A stretch of DNA of 64,000 bases from contig CAJOHZ010000002.1 in assembly GCA_905234695.1 (NCBI GenBank), positions 80,657 through 144,656 on the forward strand. The letters are read 5' to 3'. The notes under the pieces are model-generated. The model made no database searches. It was not told the origin of the DNA and saw nothing but the letters and a program-made list of their open reading frames with translations. Below, piece after piece: positions 33,672 to 41,699 of the stretch (its first letter is position 1; each line of letters begins with the position of its first letter). Both the position numbers and the translations under genes were made by a program. This DNA comes from an uncultured Bacteroidales bacterium. Its GTDB lineage: Bacteria > Bacteroidota > Bacteroidia > Bacteroidales > P3.

Positions 33672-36164
33672 TTATTTTTTATTAAAAATAAACGACCCGG
33701 TAAATGCTGATGTTCTAAATGGAAATTGGCTTCCACCTGTGGCGGTTTTAACTTGTGTCGTTACCTCTTTCAAAAAATCATCCTCTGAGAGGTTTGGAAT
33801 ATCCAACACTCGTAAGAAAGCTGTCGCAAATGGGCTATGTCCATCAGAGACAGACCCATCTGAGGCTTTTTTCCCAATAGCTGTTGAAAAGAAAATAATT
33901 GTACCTTCTGCAGCATCCATTGATCCAAAACCATTAGCATGACCCCGTTTTTGGGCAAATGGATTGTCACGGCAAGCATCCAAAAATATCATCTTCAACG
34001 GGCAACCTGATTCATTTAATATATCAAGTACCATCTGTACCTCTATACTGTTATACTTGGCGACTTTTTCGTCATTCATATTTGTACCCACTGGAATAAG
34101 GTAGTTCTTATTGTCAATAGCCATACCGTGACCAGCGTAGTATATCAACGCTACATCATACCCTATTGCTTTGGCTCGAAAATTACTTAACGAGGTTTCC
34201 ATTTGCTGCTTATTTTGATCATATGCTGTATTAACAGAGAATCCAAGAGTTTGTAATTTGGCAGCGACGGATCGAGCATCGTTAATAGAGTTGTTTAAAT
34301 CATTCCCTTTGCCATAATGGTTATTACCTATTACAAGAGCAATACGTTTTTCCCCGCTCTCTTTCATCACTGTTTTTGTATATGTTACCATCTTTTCCTC
34401 TGCTACGGTTTCTATGTCATTGGTTGCTTCTACACGAATGGTATTTTTCCCTTCTTTTAAATGCACAGTATATTTCTTTCTAAACGCATATCCGTCATCG
34501 GGTATTACGCTAAGTGCGCGGTAAGACTCCAAATACTCCCCATTGACGTATACTTTAACAGCACTTATTTTGGCATCTGATTTGATTGCAATTTCAAAAT
34601 CATACATTTGTTTTGTAATTGTGGGTTTATAATCAATCCAATTAATTATTATTGATTGATTTTCTGTGCCTTTCCTCTTTTGATAAATACTTTGACTGTT
34701 ATTATTGGACTTCATCCCCATATGGACAAACATTTTATTCGCCATATCATAAAAGTCATCTACATAATCATGTTTCGAGAATTCAACAATATCGGGGATG
34801 GCTTCTTTAACCACATTTACCGATTTCTTTTCAAATGGTACAGACACATTACCATAAAAATCAATAGCGCCATATTTTCCGTTCTTGCTCAAAATATAAT
34901 GGTTATGAAATAATTCCTCAAACGTATCAAATTCACAAGTAACATATCGTTGTTCAAAAACATGCCCATCTTCTTTTTCATAGAGACAAATCAGTCCTAT
35001 TTTTTTCGTTGACGATGACTTTACGCAAATATTAGTAATTATTATCCCACTTATTGCCAATGCTTCTTCATGTGAGTTATAATAAAAATGTCGCTTTCCT
35101 AATTTGTCTTGTTGGATTTTCTCTTCATTCTTTTGGAAACAATCTATCCGAATAATGTCCATTTCTGTAGGGCACATCCAGTTTCCTTTACTATTAAAAC
35201 CAAATTTTCCATCCAGCATGGTAATGAAATATCCATGATTTAACGCTTGAATATTGTCATACTCCAATGGAATAATAATATTGCCTACTCCATCTATTAC
35301 ACCCCACTTCACTGGTCCATTACTATATTTATATGAATCAATGTTACTGCGTATTAATCCTTTTATTCCTGTTGAACGCTCAAATTGCTTCTCTAGTATT
35401 GAGATTTTTTCCATCGACGATGTTAATGTATCGAATTTGTTGTAACTAAATTTTTTAGTGTTTTGTGCCTTTTTACCCACTATTGCATAACCATCATGGA
35501 AAAAATATGATGCACCATCGTATGTGAACGGGATAACCTCATTCCACGACTCATCAACATATCCTATTTTATGGTTCTTTTCAACGCATCTTAATTTGTT
35601 ATTTAATGATAATTGCTCAAAGTGATCGTAAGCAATAGGGACTAACAATTTTTTGTCTTCTCCCACAACACCCCATTGAGCCTTATTTTTTATAGGATAG
35701 ACATTACTTTCATAGACTAATGAACTGCCAGATTTCTCTGGATATCTGTCAATACCATCATATATAAGTGGAATGACAACTGCCCCTGAAGAATCTATCA
35801 CTCCATACTTTTTGTTGAAACAGACAAAAATGCGAATACCCTTTGGGGTGTAATACCATCCTAAAATATCGTCATATCTAAATGGGGTGACCTTTTCTCC
35901 ATTCAAATTCATAATACCCCAATTCCCCAATTTTTGAACAGGTATTATTGCATAGCGGTTTTTTAAGTACACATATTTTCCATGTTCAGTATTTGATCTA
36001 ATATTGTCATATTGATATGGAATAATAACATTACCAAATTTGTCTGACAATCCATATTTCCCATTTTTTTCTGAAACATATAGGGTGTCTGTTGTTTGTG
36101 CTGTTGCGTAATTACAATGAATTATAACCGCAACAAGAAGAAAAAACATTAACTTCTTCATCAT
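33672..36164 (-). CDS. Secreted WG-repeat / caspase-like (C14) protease
   Basis: This 830-residue protein has a signal peptide (KKLMFFLLVAVIIHCNYATA), seven or more WG-type repeats in the N-terminal 450 residues (GLSDKFGNVIIPYQYDN, GVIDSSGAVVIPLIYDG, GYVDESWNEVIPFTYDG), an Ig-like beta domain (about 520-610) and a C-terminal caspase domain. The catalytic dyad is His679 (YYAGHG) and Cys731 (FLDACRDNPF); the domain begins RIALVIGNNHYGKGNDLNN. Caspase-like proteases of this kind cleave after Arg/Lys or Asp; specificity cannot be read here. The WG part may recognise a target or inhibit the enzyme. Two ATGs (36164, 36161) are possible starts. Confidence 0.88.
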   Translation of the reverse strand: MMKKLMFFLLVAVIIHCNYATAQTTDTLYVSEKNGKYGLSDKFGNVIIPYQYDNIRSNTEHGKYVYLKNRYAIIPVQKLGNWGIMNLNGEKVTPFRYDDILGWYYTPKGIRIFVCFNKKYGVIDSSGAVVIPLIYDGIDRYPEKSGSSLVYESNVYPIKNKAQWGVVGEDKKLLVPIAYDHFEQLSLNNKLRCVEKNHKIGYVDESWNEVIPFTYDGASYFFHDGYAIVGKKAQNTKKFSYNKFDTLTSSMEKISILEKQFERSTGIKGLIRSNIDSYKYSNGPVKWGVIDGVGNIIIPLEYDNIQALNHGYFITMLDGKFGFNSKGNWMCPTEMDIIRIDCFQKNEEKIQQDKLGKRHFYYNSHEEALAISGIIITNICVKSSSTKKIGLICLYEKEDGHVFEQRYVTCEFDTFEELFHNHYILSKNGKYGAIDFYGNVSVPFEKKSVNVVKEAIPDIVEFSKHDYVDDFYDMANKMFVHMGMKSNNNSQSIYQKRKGTENQSIIINWIDYKPTITKQMYDFEIAIKSDAKISAVKVYVNGEYLESYRALSVIPDDGYAFRKKYTVHLKEGKNTIRVEATNDIETVAEEKMVTYTKTVMKESGEKRIALVIGNNHYGKGNDLNNSINDARSVAAKLQTLGFSVNTAYDQNKQQMETSLSNFRAKAIGYDVALIYYAGHGMAIDNKNYLIPVGTNMNDEKVAKYNSIEVQMVLDILNESGCPLKMIFLDACRDNPFAQKRGHANGFGSMDAAEGTIIFFSTAIGKKASDGSVSDGHSPFATAFLRVLDIPNLSEDDFLKEVTTQVKTATGGSQFPFRTSAFTGSFIFNKK

Positions 36165-36189
36165 ATAAAAATTTTTGTGCAAATAAATG

Positions 36190-36765
36190 TTATTTATTTA
36201 ATGGCAAAGAAAATCCAATACCAAACAATAAGCCATCAAGTTGATCAAATTTGGGAACAAAATTATATCCAAGCATAAAATATATTGGCATACAATTAAT
36301 TGTAATCAACGGTGTAATGTTAAAATATGGGATGGTTTTATAGTCAGATGAGCCAGTAGCATTTGCCGTGTTGTATGTTTTAGCCATTTCAAGACCAATA
36401 TTGCATGATAATCGAAAGAAAAAATCTTCATCAATCATTATTGTTTTCCCTGCTAACCCACAGTGAATTGCCCATGTGGGCTCTCGGTAGTCTTGTTCGG
36501 ATATTTGATATACATAATTATCTCCACACCAACACACATCCACTATTCCACCAAATGCAGTTATTCCCCATTTGTACCCCGGATAATTTATATAACCAGC
36601 CAGCGGTAGCCATTTAGGAGACCTCTGCTCTAATAATCTAATAGACTCTTTGGAATCAATAGATTGACATAAACTCAAGTTTGTTATATTATTAATTGCG
36701 AGAACTGACGGACATGTATAAATCAAACAAATCAATAGCAATGGGGGAAATAGTTTGGTCTTCAT
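36190..36765 (-). CDS. Putative outer-membrane beta-barrel protein
   Basis: This 191-residue protein has a signal peptide (MKTKLFPPLLLICLIYTC ... VLA) and alternating aromatic/glycine strands (KWGITAFGGIVDV, YFMLGYNFVPKFDQ, LLFGIGFSLPL), as expected of a small barrel. Its end resembles that of the next upstream gene product (FTFGIGFDLG), so the two look like diverged paralogues. It lies 25 nt upstream of the caspase gene and is probably on the same transcript. Function unknown. Confidence 0.65.
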   Translation of the reverse strand: MKTKLFPPLLLICLIYTCPSVLAINNITNLSLCQSIDSKESIRLLEQRSPKWLPLAGYINYPGYKWGITAFGGIVDVCWCGDNYVYQISEQDYREPTWAIHCGLAGKTIMIDEDFFFRLSCNIGLEMAKTYNTANATGSSDYKTIPYFNITPLITINCMPIYFMLGYNFVPKFDQLDGLLFGIGFSLPLNK

Positions 36766-36846
36766 AGACAATAATATTTGTTGTGGTTTTTTTTATATTT
36801 TTAATATTGATATACTTACACATTTACAAGGAATGACGTGTGGTGA

Positions 36847-37488
36847 CTATTCAAATAACGACAGGATTTCTCCCAAGTCAAACCCTATACCAAAGGTAAA
36901 ACAATTATTAAGTGGCACATTGGAAAAATAAAAATCGTATCCAGCATATAACATTAAATTATTGTCCCATAGTTTAATTTCTATTCCAGGAGATATCAGT
37001 ACCGCAAATCTTTCAGCTGGCTCTCTTTTTATTATATTATGACCTCTAGTATTTTCATATTCTACTCCTGTGCGGAACGCCGCCCCACCAACATTACATG
37101 TAAGACTAAAATATGTAAAAGATATTCTGTTTCTAATGTAAAAATCCCCCCATAACAAAAAAGGCAGATTTTCTTCAGAAAAATATTTGAATGAAATTTG
37201 TTGGAAATTATAACTGACCCCTATACCAATCAAATAATAATCGCATATCCCAATTCCATCAATAGACAGGCCCCATGTACTCCACGGGTTCATATACTTT
37301 GAATAAATAGCGAAAAAACCATCGAATCCCGGATCAAAAAATCCATTCAAATGATTATCACCGGCCTCTTGTTTGCTTTCCGTGATAATTACTGCTGAAT
37401 CGTTTGTGGGATGGAGGTCATTAGCTTTTGAATATACACTCGTGGTAATTCCTGTCAAAAGCATTATTGTTAGTATTGTTTTTTTCAT
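36847..37488 (-). CDS. Putative outer-membrane beta-barrel protein
   Basis: This 213-residue exported protein has a signal peptide (MKKTILTIMLLTGITTSVYS). The mature part has barrel-like strands: WGLSIDGIGICDYYLIGIGV, ISFTYFSLTCNVGGAAFRTG, LMLYAGYDFYF, and the closing CFTFGIGFDLGE. It appears to be a paralogue of the 36190-36765 product. ATG 37488 begins the signal peptide. AT-rich, like its neighbours. Confidence 0.65.
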   Translation of the reverse strand: MKKTILTIMLLTGITTSVYSKANDLHPTNDSAVIITESKQEAGDNHLNGFFDPGFDGFFAIYSKYMNPWSTWGLSIDGIGICDYYLIGIGVSYNFQQISFKYFSEENLPFLLWGDFYIRNRISFTYFSLTCNVGGAAFRTGVEYENTRGHNIIKREPAERFAVLISPGIEIKLWDNNLMLYAGYDFYFSNVPLNNCFTFGIGFDLGEILSLFE

Positions 37489-37617
37489 ACTATTTTTCTG
37501 TTTAATATTGGGATACAATTAATAACAGCAACCGAGAACAAATTCTGAATAAGTAATGTTTGAAGGTATACTCTATTGCTTTCCGGCTTATACGGAGAGA
37601 TTCCTTGTTATTAATTG

Positions 37618-38016
37618 TTATTTTCTTTTTCCTTTCTTAAAATCTTTTTTACATAATATTCCTTCATACTTATATTCATTATTTTTCATGGTCTTTTCAA
37701 ATACAAGATATGTACAAATAACATTAGCGCCTAAATGGCTAGAATAGGAGTTTTTTAACTGCCACCCCCTGTTATTCATATATTCTGTAATTTCATCAAA
37801 AGTGGAGAAACGGATTTTACACCCCGTTGAATCAACAATCTTAGTTCTTACATTCCTATAACCATCCCTGTCAAAATCAAGGTACACATAATGACTAGAT
37901 CTATCCCAGGTAAGTTCACAATAAACGTTTCTCTCCTGTTTCAGACTATTTGTTTGAGTGTATGCTGGATATAACGAACACAACATACAAAATACAATTA
38001 AAAGTTTTTTTCTCAT
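37618..38016 (-). CDS. Small exported hypothetical protein
   Basis: This 132-residue protein has a signal peptide (MRKKLLIVFCMLCSLYPAYTQ), then ELTWDRSSHYVYLDFDRDGY, FSTFDEITEYMNNRGWQLKN and a very basic tail (KKDFKKGKRK). No family recognised. It precedes the barrel-like genes on the same strand and shares their AT-rich composition. Confidence 0.6.
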   Translation of the reverse strand: MRKKLLIVFCMLCSLYPAYTQTNSLKQERNVYCELTWDRSSHYVYLDFDRDGYRNVRTKIVDSTGCKIRFSTFDEITEYMNNRGWQLKNSYSSHLGANVICTYLVFEKTMKNNEYKYEGILCKKDFKKGKRK

Positions 38017-38039
38017 ATAAGTCACCCTGTTTCGTGTCG

Positions 38040-38446
38040 GGCGCAACCCTTTGTACCTTCCTGAAATTTCTTCGGTTGGCGATTATTAATCAATTTTATT
38101 CTGCTTTTTACAAATGCTGTACACTGTCCAACTTGTATTGTAAAGTGGCAATTATACTATCTTTTTGATTTAACTCTGACATTAAATCCTGTTGTATTTC
38201 CCTGATTTCCTGAATATCCTTCTTAAAACCTGGACTTATCTTTGAATAGGGCATACTGCATATGCACGCAATAAATACGCTTTCAATAATGACTAAAGCG
38301 CCTAAAACAATCAGACCAATTTTACATTTTTTATTCATACTATATATCCCTATATATGTGACGGGAAAACTTATGTGCCTCCCTGAGTTCCCAGTGGTTG
38401 GCGATTATACATACTAAAAAAGCATAGAACTCGAGTTGCTTCAGTT
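38040..38446. repeat. Degenerate ~55-nt direct repeat, second copy with nested inverted repeats
   Basis: Two stretches, about 38032-38085 and 38357-38408, share the order (G)TG(T/A)CGGG ... GT(A/G)CCTTCCTGA ... GGTTGGCGATTAT. After the second copy come nested inverted repeats: GTTGGCGAT with ATCGCCAAAC (38397-38472), enclosing TAGAACT / AGTTCTA (38422-38446). The first copy lies between two small genes; the second stands just upstream of the 38338 start codon. Possibly a structured RNA or a dispersed repeat; no known family recognised. Confidence 0.5.
38108..38338 (-). CDS. Small membrane-anchored coiled-coil protein
   Basis: This 76-residue protein has one N-terminal membrane helix (IGLIVLGALVIIESVFIACI) and a heptad-like, charged tail (DIQEIREIQQDLMSELNQKD, then IIATLQYKLDSV) that could form a coiled coil. 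Unknown function. It is first in the line of small AT-rich genes reading toward the protease pair. Confidence 0.55.
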   Translation of the reverse strand: MNKKCKIGLIVLGALVIIESVFIACICSMPYSKISPGFKKDIQEIREIQQDLMSELNQKDSIIATLQYKLDSVQHL

Positions 38447-39044
38447 CTACGCTAATTAGGTATCGCCAAACACCTTTCCGATATAAAACTGATTTGAACC
38501 TTATCCTATGCCCCCAATATGCAGCGGTCAAGAGACCTTACATAAAGGCAAAACAGAAAAGGCATCAGTATTATAGTCCATCGGTTAAAATTTGGCGAAC
38601 TTTAATTAGCGGACTAACTACAAATGCTTTCTTCGCATCGTCCGGTAGTGACTCTCACCGGAAAACGATTGCAAATATACGCATTTATTTTGATACTGAC
38701 GCACTTCTAGGATAAAGTTCCTGATAAAAGTAATGAATATCAGAACAATGGCATAAAAAAAAAATCTGTATTCTATTCCTACATGCCCACAAAACGCCCT
38801 CATAAAACGGTATTTGGATGCTATGTTTGGAGATTATCACCGCTGCCACTGAACCCTATGCAATGAAGGCTACCGCCAATAGGTTCAGTTGCAAGCCGCC
38901 TTTTCGGAAACTGGCGATGGAAGATGCTTCTATATGCAAACTCACGGTGAAAATGAATAGCACCAATCAGCAAAAAAATCCTCCGCCCGTGAAGAAACCA
39001 AGCGGAGGATAACGTTAATGGTTGTGCAGAATAGTGCTATCTCA
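38339..39044. other. Gene-free region at the right side of the AT-rich stretch
   Basis: About 700 nt with no convincing gene. It contains the second copy of the 55-nt repeat with nested hairpins (38357-38472), unremarkable AT-rich sequence to about 38970, and the terminator of the PIN module (38972-39010). A short plus-strand open frame at 38818-39012 runs through that terminator and is probably not a gene. Confidence 0.6.
38972..39010 (-). terminator. Terminator of the second PIN module
   Basis: A 9-bp perfect stem (ATCCTCCGC / GCGGAGGAT, 15-nt loop) is followed, on the minus strand, by six or more T residues. It lies 35 nt past the stop of the PIN gene. Confidence 0.85.
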
Positions 39045-39464
39045 TTATTCCTTTGTTTTCATCTTCAGCAATTCAAGCAGCTGTGCATACTTGATGACAG
39101 GGATTCCTTTGTGTTGATTCAAATCAGTGAGGTCTTTGTCTCCGCTGACAATATAATCCACCGGAACACTCTCGGCCATTGACAACAAGTAAAGGTCTTT
39201 GATGTCCCGAATTGAAGATACAGCATGCTCTGTTATTTCGGTAAACAGACATACGTCATATACCATCTCAAAGAAATAATAACGAGTTTCTTGTGAGATG
39301 AGTTTCTCGAATTTCGGACGTTCTATCACGGTACGAATCTCTTCAAGCAAAGGATCGGATACATATACATCCACATCGTGACGGTTGAGTACCTCGCGCA
39401 ACGAAGAAAGCCGTCGTCCTATCATGAACGAAATCCACAGGTTGGTGTCGAACAAGATTTTCAT
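39045..39464 (-). CDS. PIN-domain ribonuclease toxin
   Basis: This 139-residue PIN-fold protein has acidic residues in KILFDTNLWISFMIG, in LLEEIRTVIERPKF, in DIKDLYLLSMA and in DYIVSGDKDLTDL, consistent with a Mg-dependent RNase toxin of the 'putative toxin, PIN family' type. Its start overlaps the upstream small gene by 4 nt (39461-39464). It is only distantly similar to the PIN protein encoded at 3372-3779, so this is a separate module, not a recent duplication. Confidence 0.87.
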   Translation of the reverse strand: MKILFDTNLWISFMIGRRLSSLREVLNRHDVDVYVSDPLLEEIRTVIERPKFEKLISQETRYYFFEMVYDVCLFTEITEHAVSSIRDIKDLYLLSMAESVPVDYIVSGDKDLTDLNQHKGIPVIKYAQLLELLKMKTKE

Positions 39465-39655
39465 TTTCTCCCGTAACGGACAGCATTAACTTCGTTGGCG
39501 ATTTCCTCATCGGTCATCTGCGGAGATGTCGGGCAAGAGGCAATGAAACTGTCAATGGACGTACGTCTTGGACGCATCCCCCAACCCATTCGGGCAGCCA
39601 ACGCCTCGATGATACCATAATCAGAAACAGGAACTGATAATACCAAGTCTTCCAT
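39461..39655 (-). CDS. Putative antitoxin of the second PIN toxin
   Basis: This 64-residue protein begins MEDLVLSVPVSDYGIIEALA and ends with MTDEEIANEVNAVRYGRK, a helical, charged tail typical of antitoxins that wrap the toxin. The N-terminal part looks like the antitoxins usually paired with PIN-family toxins in Bacteroidota. It is translationally coupled to the PIN gene. Confidence 0.75.
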   Translation of the reverse strand: MEDLVLSVPVSDYGIIEALAARMGWGMRPRRTSIDSFIASCPTSPQMTDEEIANEVNAVRYGRK

Positions 39656-39807
39656 AGATTTTTTTTCTTTGATAACGTCGTTTTCTGTTTTTTATTGCAC
39701 AAAGCAAAAATGCTTATTTTCAATGACGTTGTTTCATCTCGGCAAAACAAGTGAGCTTGCTCTGCAATCGACTTCCACAACGTTCTAAATTATTTATTTA
39801 CAATTAT

Positions 39808-39927
39808 TCATTTTTTTGTTCTCCGCTGCGCTATCTCCATAAGCCAGATGGCCTCATTATAGGCTACCTGTGCTTTCTCGAGCTCAAGTTCAACCACAAT
39901 TGCACGTTCTTCTTCAGATAAACTCAT
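39808..39927 (-). pseudogene. Truncated HEPN-domain toxin remnant
   Basis: A 39-codon reading frame, too short for a domain: MSLSEEERAIVVELELEKA then QVAYNEAIWLMEIAQRRTKK, followed by TGA. The start overlaps the stop of the MNT nucleotidyltransferase gene by 4 nt, exactly where the HEPN partner (HepT-like) normally sits, and the sequence looks like the first helix of such HEPN proteins (xxEERxxLVxLELEKAxxxxxEA). The rest, including the catalytic R-x4-6-H motif, is missing. I infer a decayed toxin gene; a functional micropeptide cannot be excluded. Confidence 0.6.
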
Positions 39928-40241
39928 CTCAATATGATTTTATCGTGTTCAACATTTTTGTAAAATGGGGAATAGGACCAAGATGCCCAATCTTTCTTTG
40001 TGTATATATGCGGGTTAATGTTTGTCCATATTTCCCATCCAAACTCTCTTAATGGATAGCAGTATTTGTCATGGTCATCAGCTGTGATACAGTCTTTGTC
40101 CAACAGAATTAGCAGATCGTAGTCGCTGTCGGCGCGAGCATCACCACGGGCACGGGAGCCATATAGCCACAGAGAAGCCCCCTCGGGAAGAACCTTCTTT
40201 CCTAGCTCTGTTATGCGTTTGATGACTTGTGCTTGTTCCAT
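39924..40241 (-). CDS. MNT-type minimal nucleotidyltransferase (MntA-like)
   Basis: This 105-residue protein has the nucleotidyltransferase signature WLYGSRARGDARADSDYD (GS-x-A-x-G, then D-x-D). MntA-type proteins act as antitoxins that AMPylate a HEPN ribonuclease partner. Here the partner gene is truncated, so the module is probably inactive as a toxin system. The strand has a -7 box TATCTTTGC at 40250-40258, and ATG 40241 lies only 8 nt after it, so the transcript is nearly leaderless; the earlier TTG at 40253 falls inside the promoter box. Confidence 0.88.
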   Translation of the reverse strand: MEQAQVIKRITELGKKVLPEGASLWLYGSRARGDARADSDYDLLILLDKDCITADDHDKYCYPLREFGWEIWTNINPHIYTKKDWASWSYSPFYKNVEHDKIILR

Positions 40242-40249
40242 TTCAATTT

Positions 40250-40258
40250 GCAAAGATA
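40250..40258 (-). promoter_or_regulatory. -7 promoter box of the MNT gene
   Basis: On the minus strand TATCTTTGC preceded by AAAAAAGTTG, the same core as at 21591. It ends 8 nt before the ATG at 40241. Confidence 0.8.
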
Positions 40259-40322
40259 CAACTTTTTTCCAATATGGAAAGAAAACTTTTTATCGTCAGC
40301 ATGAGGGGCTCGGAAACTGACT

Positions 40323-40385
40323 GCCCGGGGCAGTGCCTTGGATAACTATCGCTCACACATCATACTCGCCTTGAAAGGGAAAAAG
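40323..40385. repeat. Decayed REP-like repeat
   Basis: GCCCGGGGCAGTGCCTTGG, then ATAAC, and further on GCCTTGAAAGGGAA resemble, with mismatches, the palindromes at 15336-15383. It lies in the short gap between the MNT gene and rlmI and marks the right edge of the AT-rich stretch. Confidence 0.5.
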
Positions 40386-40401
40386 CATAGGCTGCCGGGG
40401 G

Positions 40402-41691
40402 CTATTCAATCTCCAGCAGGAGGCCTTTGAGGTATTCCCCTTCGGGGTGGCAGATGCTCACGGGATGGTCGGCGGCATGGGGCAGCTGACGGACGATGCG
40501 GACATTCCTGTGGGCGTTCATGGCAGAGGTGAATATCATGGTCTGGAAATCCTCTTTCGAGACAGCCTGCGAGCAGCTGAAGGTCATCAGCAAGCCCCCC
40601 TTGGGTAACGCTGCCATCGCCGCTTGGTTGATTTTGCGATAGCCTTTCAACCCCTGCTGTAACGCACGATGATTCTTGGCAAAGGCCGGCGGGTCGAGGA
40701 TAATAAAGTCGAATTGAGAATTGAGAATTGAGAATTGAGAATTGGCTGACGAATCCTGTTTCTTTGCTAAAAACTGCAGCACATCGGCGACGGTGCCTTG
40801 GTGGGGGGCGACGGAGCCAAAGTTAAGGTCCACATTGCGGTTGCAGAGTTCGATGGCTTTCTTGCTGATGTCGACCGTCTCGACATATTCCGCGCCGCCT
40901 TTGAGGGCCGCAAGGGAGAAGCCGCCGGTATAGCCGAAGCAGTTGAGCACACGGTGACCTTTGGCGAGTTCCAGGACTAGTTTCCGATTCTCGCGCTGAT
41001 CGATGAAGAAGCCCGTCTTTTGTCCCTCGTAAGGGTTGATTTTCATGCGGATGCCGTTCTCTATTATCTCCCACTCCTCACTCTCCTCGCCCCACAGGTA
41101 GCCGTCGGTGCCGCCACCGGGCAGCGTCGCCGAACTCTTATCAAATATCGAACGAAGGCTCGGGATAAGTTCACGTAGGAGTTCTGCCAGCAGAGGGAAT
41201 GCCCTGTGCATCCCAACGCTGTGGGCTTGCAGCACCACGTTGCCCGCATACCAGTCCACCACTAGGCCGGGAAGGTAGTCCCCCTCGGCATGGACTAAAC
41301 GGAACACGTTGGTGGTTTGAGTACCGGTCGGTGCCGTCAAATAGTCGAAGAACCCTAAGCGGCGGCGGTAGTCAATTGCGGAAAGGAGGCGTTTGCGGAA
41401 CAGCCCTTCTGTAGGGGCGTACCCCTGTGTACGCCCGTTGTCGCGTAGGTCCGACAGGTCGAAGGTAAGCACCTTGCAGATGATGCTCTCGTTTTCCTGG
41501 TAGTGTCCCATGGCGAGCCACTGGCCGTCGGCGCTGTAGACATCCACCATGTCACCATCCTGAGGGAGAACACCCGCCTTGCCACTGGGCACTTCGATGC
41601 GTTTCACGGCACCGGAGAATATCCAGGGATGCCTCCGCATCACTGCCTTCTCCTTGCCAGGCGCCAAGATAAGTCTTCCCCTCGTCTCCAT
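40402..41691 (-). CDS. rlmI: 23S rRNA (cytosine) methyltransferase, RlmI family
   Basis: This 429-residue SAM-dependent m5C methyltransferase has an N-terminal PUA domain (GRLILAPGKEKAVMRRHPWI), then the Rossmann methyltransferase with CFGYTGGFSLAALKGGAEYV, FIILDPPAFAK and the catalytic cysteine region MTFSCSQAVS. E. coli RlmI methylates C1962 of 23S rRNA. ATG 41691 follows the rpe stop by 8 nt. Oddity: two in-frame stretches look repeat-derived, one over the GGGCGTAC palindrome (41411-41436; RTQGYAPTEG) and one over a 7-bp repeat AATTGAG (40712-40744; NSQFSILNSQF). Both fall between conserved blocks, so the enzyme may still work. Confidence 0.9.
   Translation of the reverse strand: METRGRLILAPGKEKAVMRRHPWIFSGAVKRIEVPSGKAGVLPQDGDMVDVYSADGQWLAMGHYQENESIICKVLTFDLSDLRDNGRTQGYAPTEGLFRKRLLSAIDYRRRLGFFDYLTAPTGTQTTNVFRLVHAEGDYLPGLVVDWYAGNVVLQAHSVGMHRAFPLLAELLRELIPSLRSIFDKSSATLPGGGTDGYLWGEESEEWEIIENGIRMKINPYEGQKTGFFIDQRENRKLVLELAKGHRVLNCFGYTGGFSLAALKGGAEYVETVDISKKAIELCNRNVDLNFGSVAPHQGTVADVLQFLAKKQDSSANSQFSILNSQFDFIILDPPAFAKNHRALQQGLKGYRKINQAAMAALPKGGLLMTFSCSQAVSKEDFQTMIFTSAMNAHRNVRIVRQLPHAADHPVSICHPEGEYLKGLLLEIE
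40712..40744. repeat. 7-bp tandem repeat within rlmI
   Basis: Four full units of AATTGAG plus a partial fifth lie inside the coding region. The repeat length is not a multiple of three, so gain or loss of one unit would shift the frame of rlmI. Confidence 0.9.
41411..41436. repeat. GGGCGTAC palindrome within rlmI
   Basis: GGGCGTAC and GTACGCCC flank a 6-nt centre; the element differs from the intergenic copy at 26809-26834 by only a few bases. It adds about 8-14 residues to RlmI between the PUA and methyltransferase parts. Confidence 0.85.
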
Positions 41692-41699
41692 TTTCACTT

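Noticed and set aside
33672..36164. Caspase as part of a gasdermin- or CRISPR-type defence system
   Set aside because: The protein has a signal peptide and no gasdermin, Cas or CHAT partner gene is nearby, so a cytosolic death effector is unlikely.
38818..39012. Plus-strand open frame of 64 codons
   Set aside because: It runs through the terminator of the PIN module, has no protein-like pattern and no promoter.
29943..40300. A classical mobile element (integrative element or prophage)
   Set aside because: No integrase, relaxase, transposase or phage structural gene and no clear attachment repeats were seen; only base composition suggests transfer.
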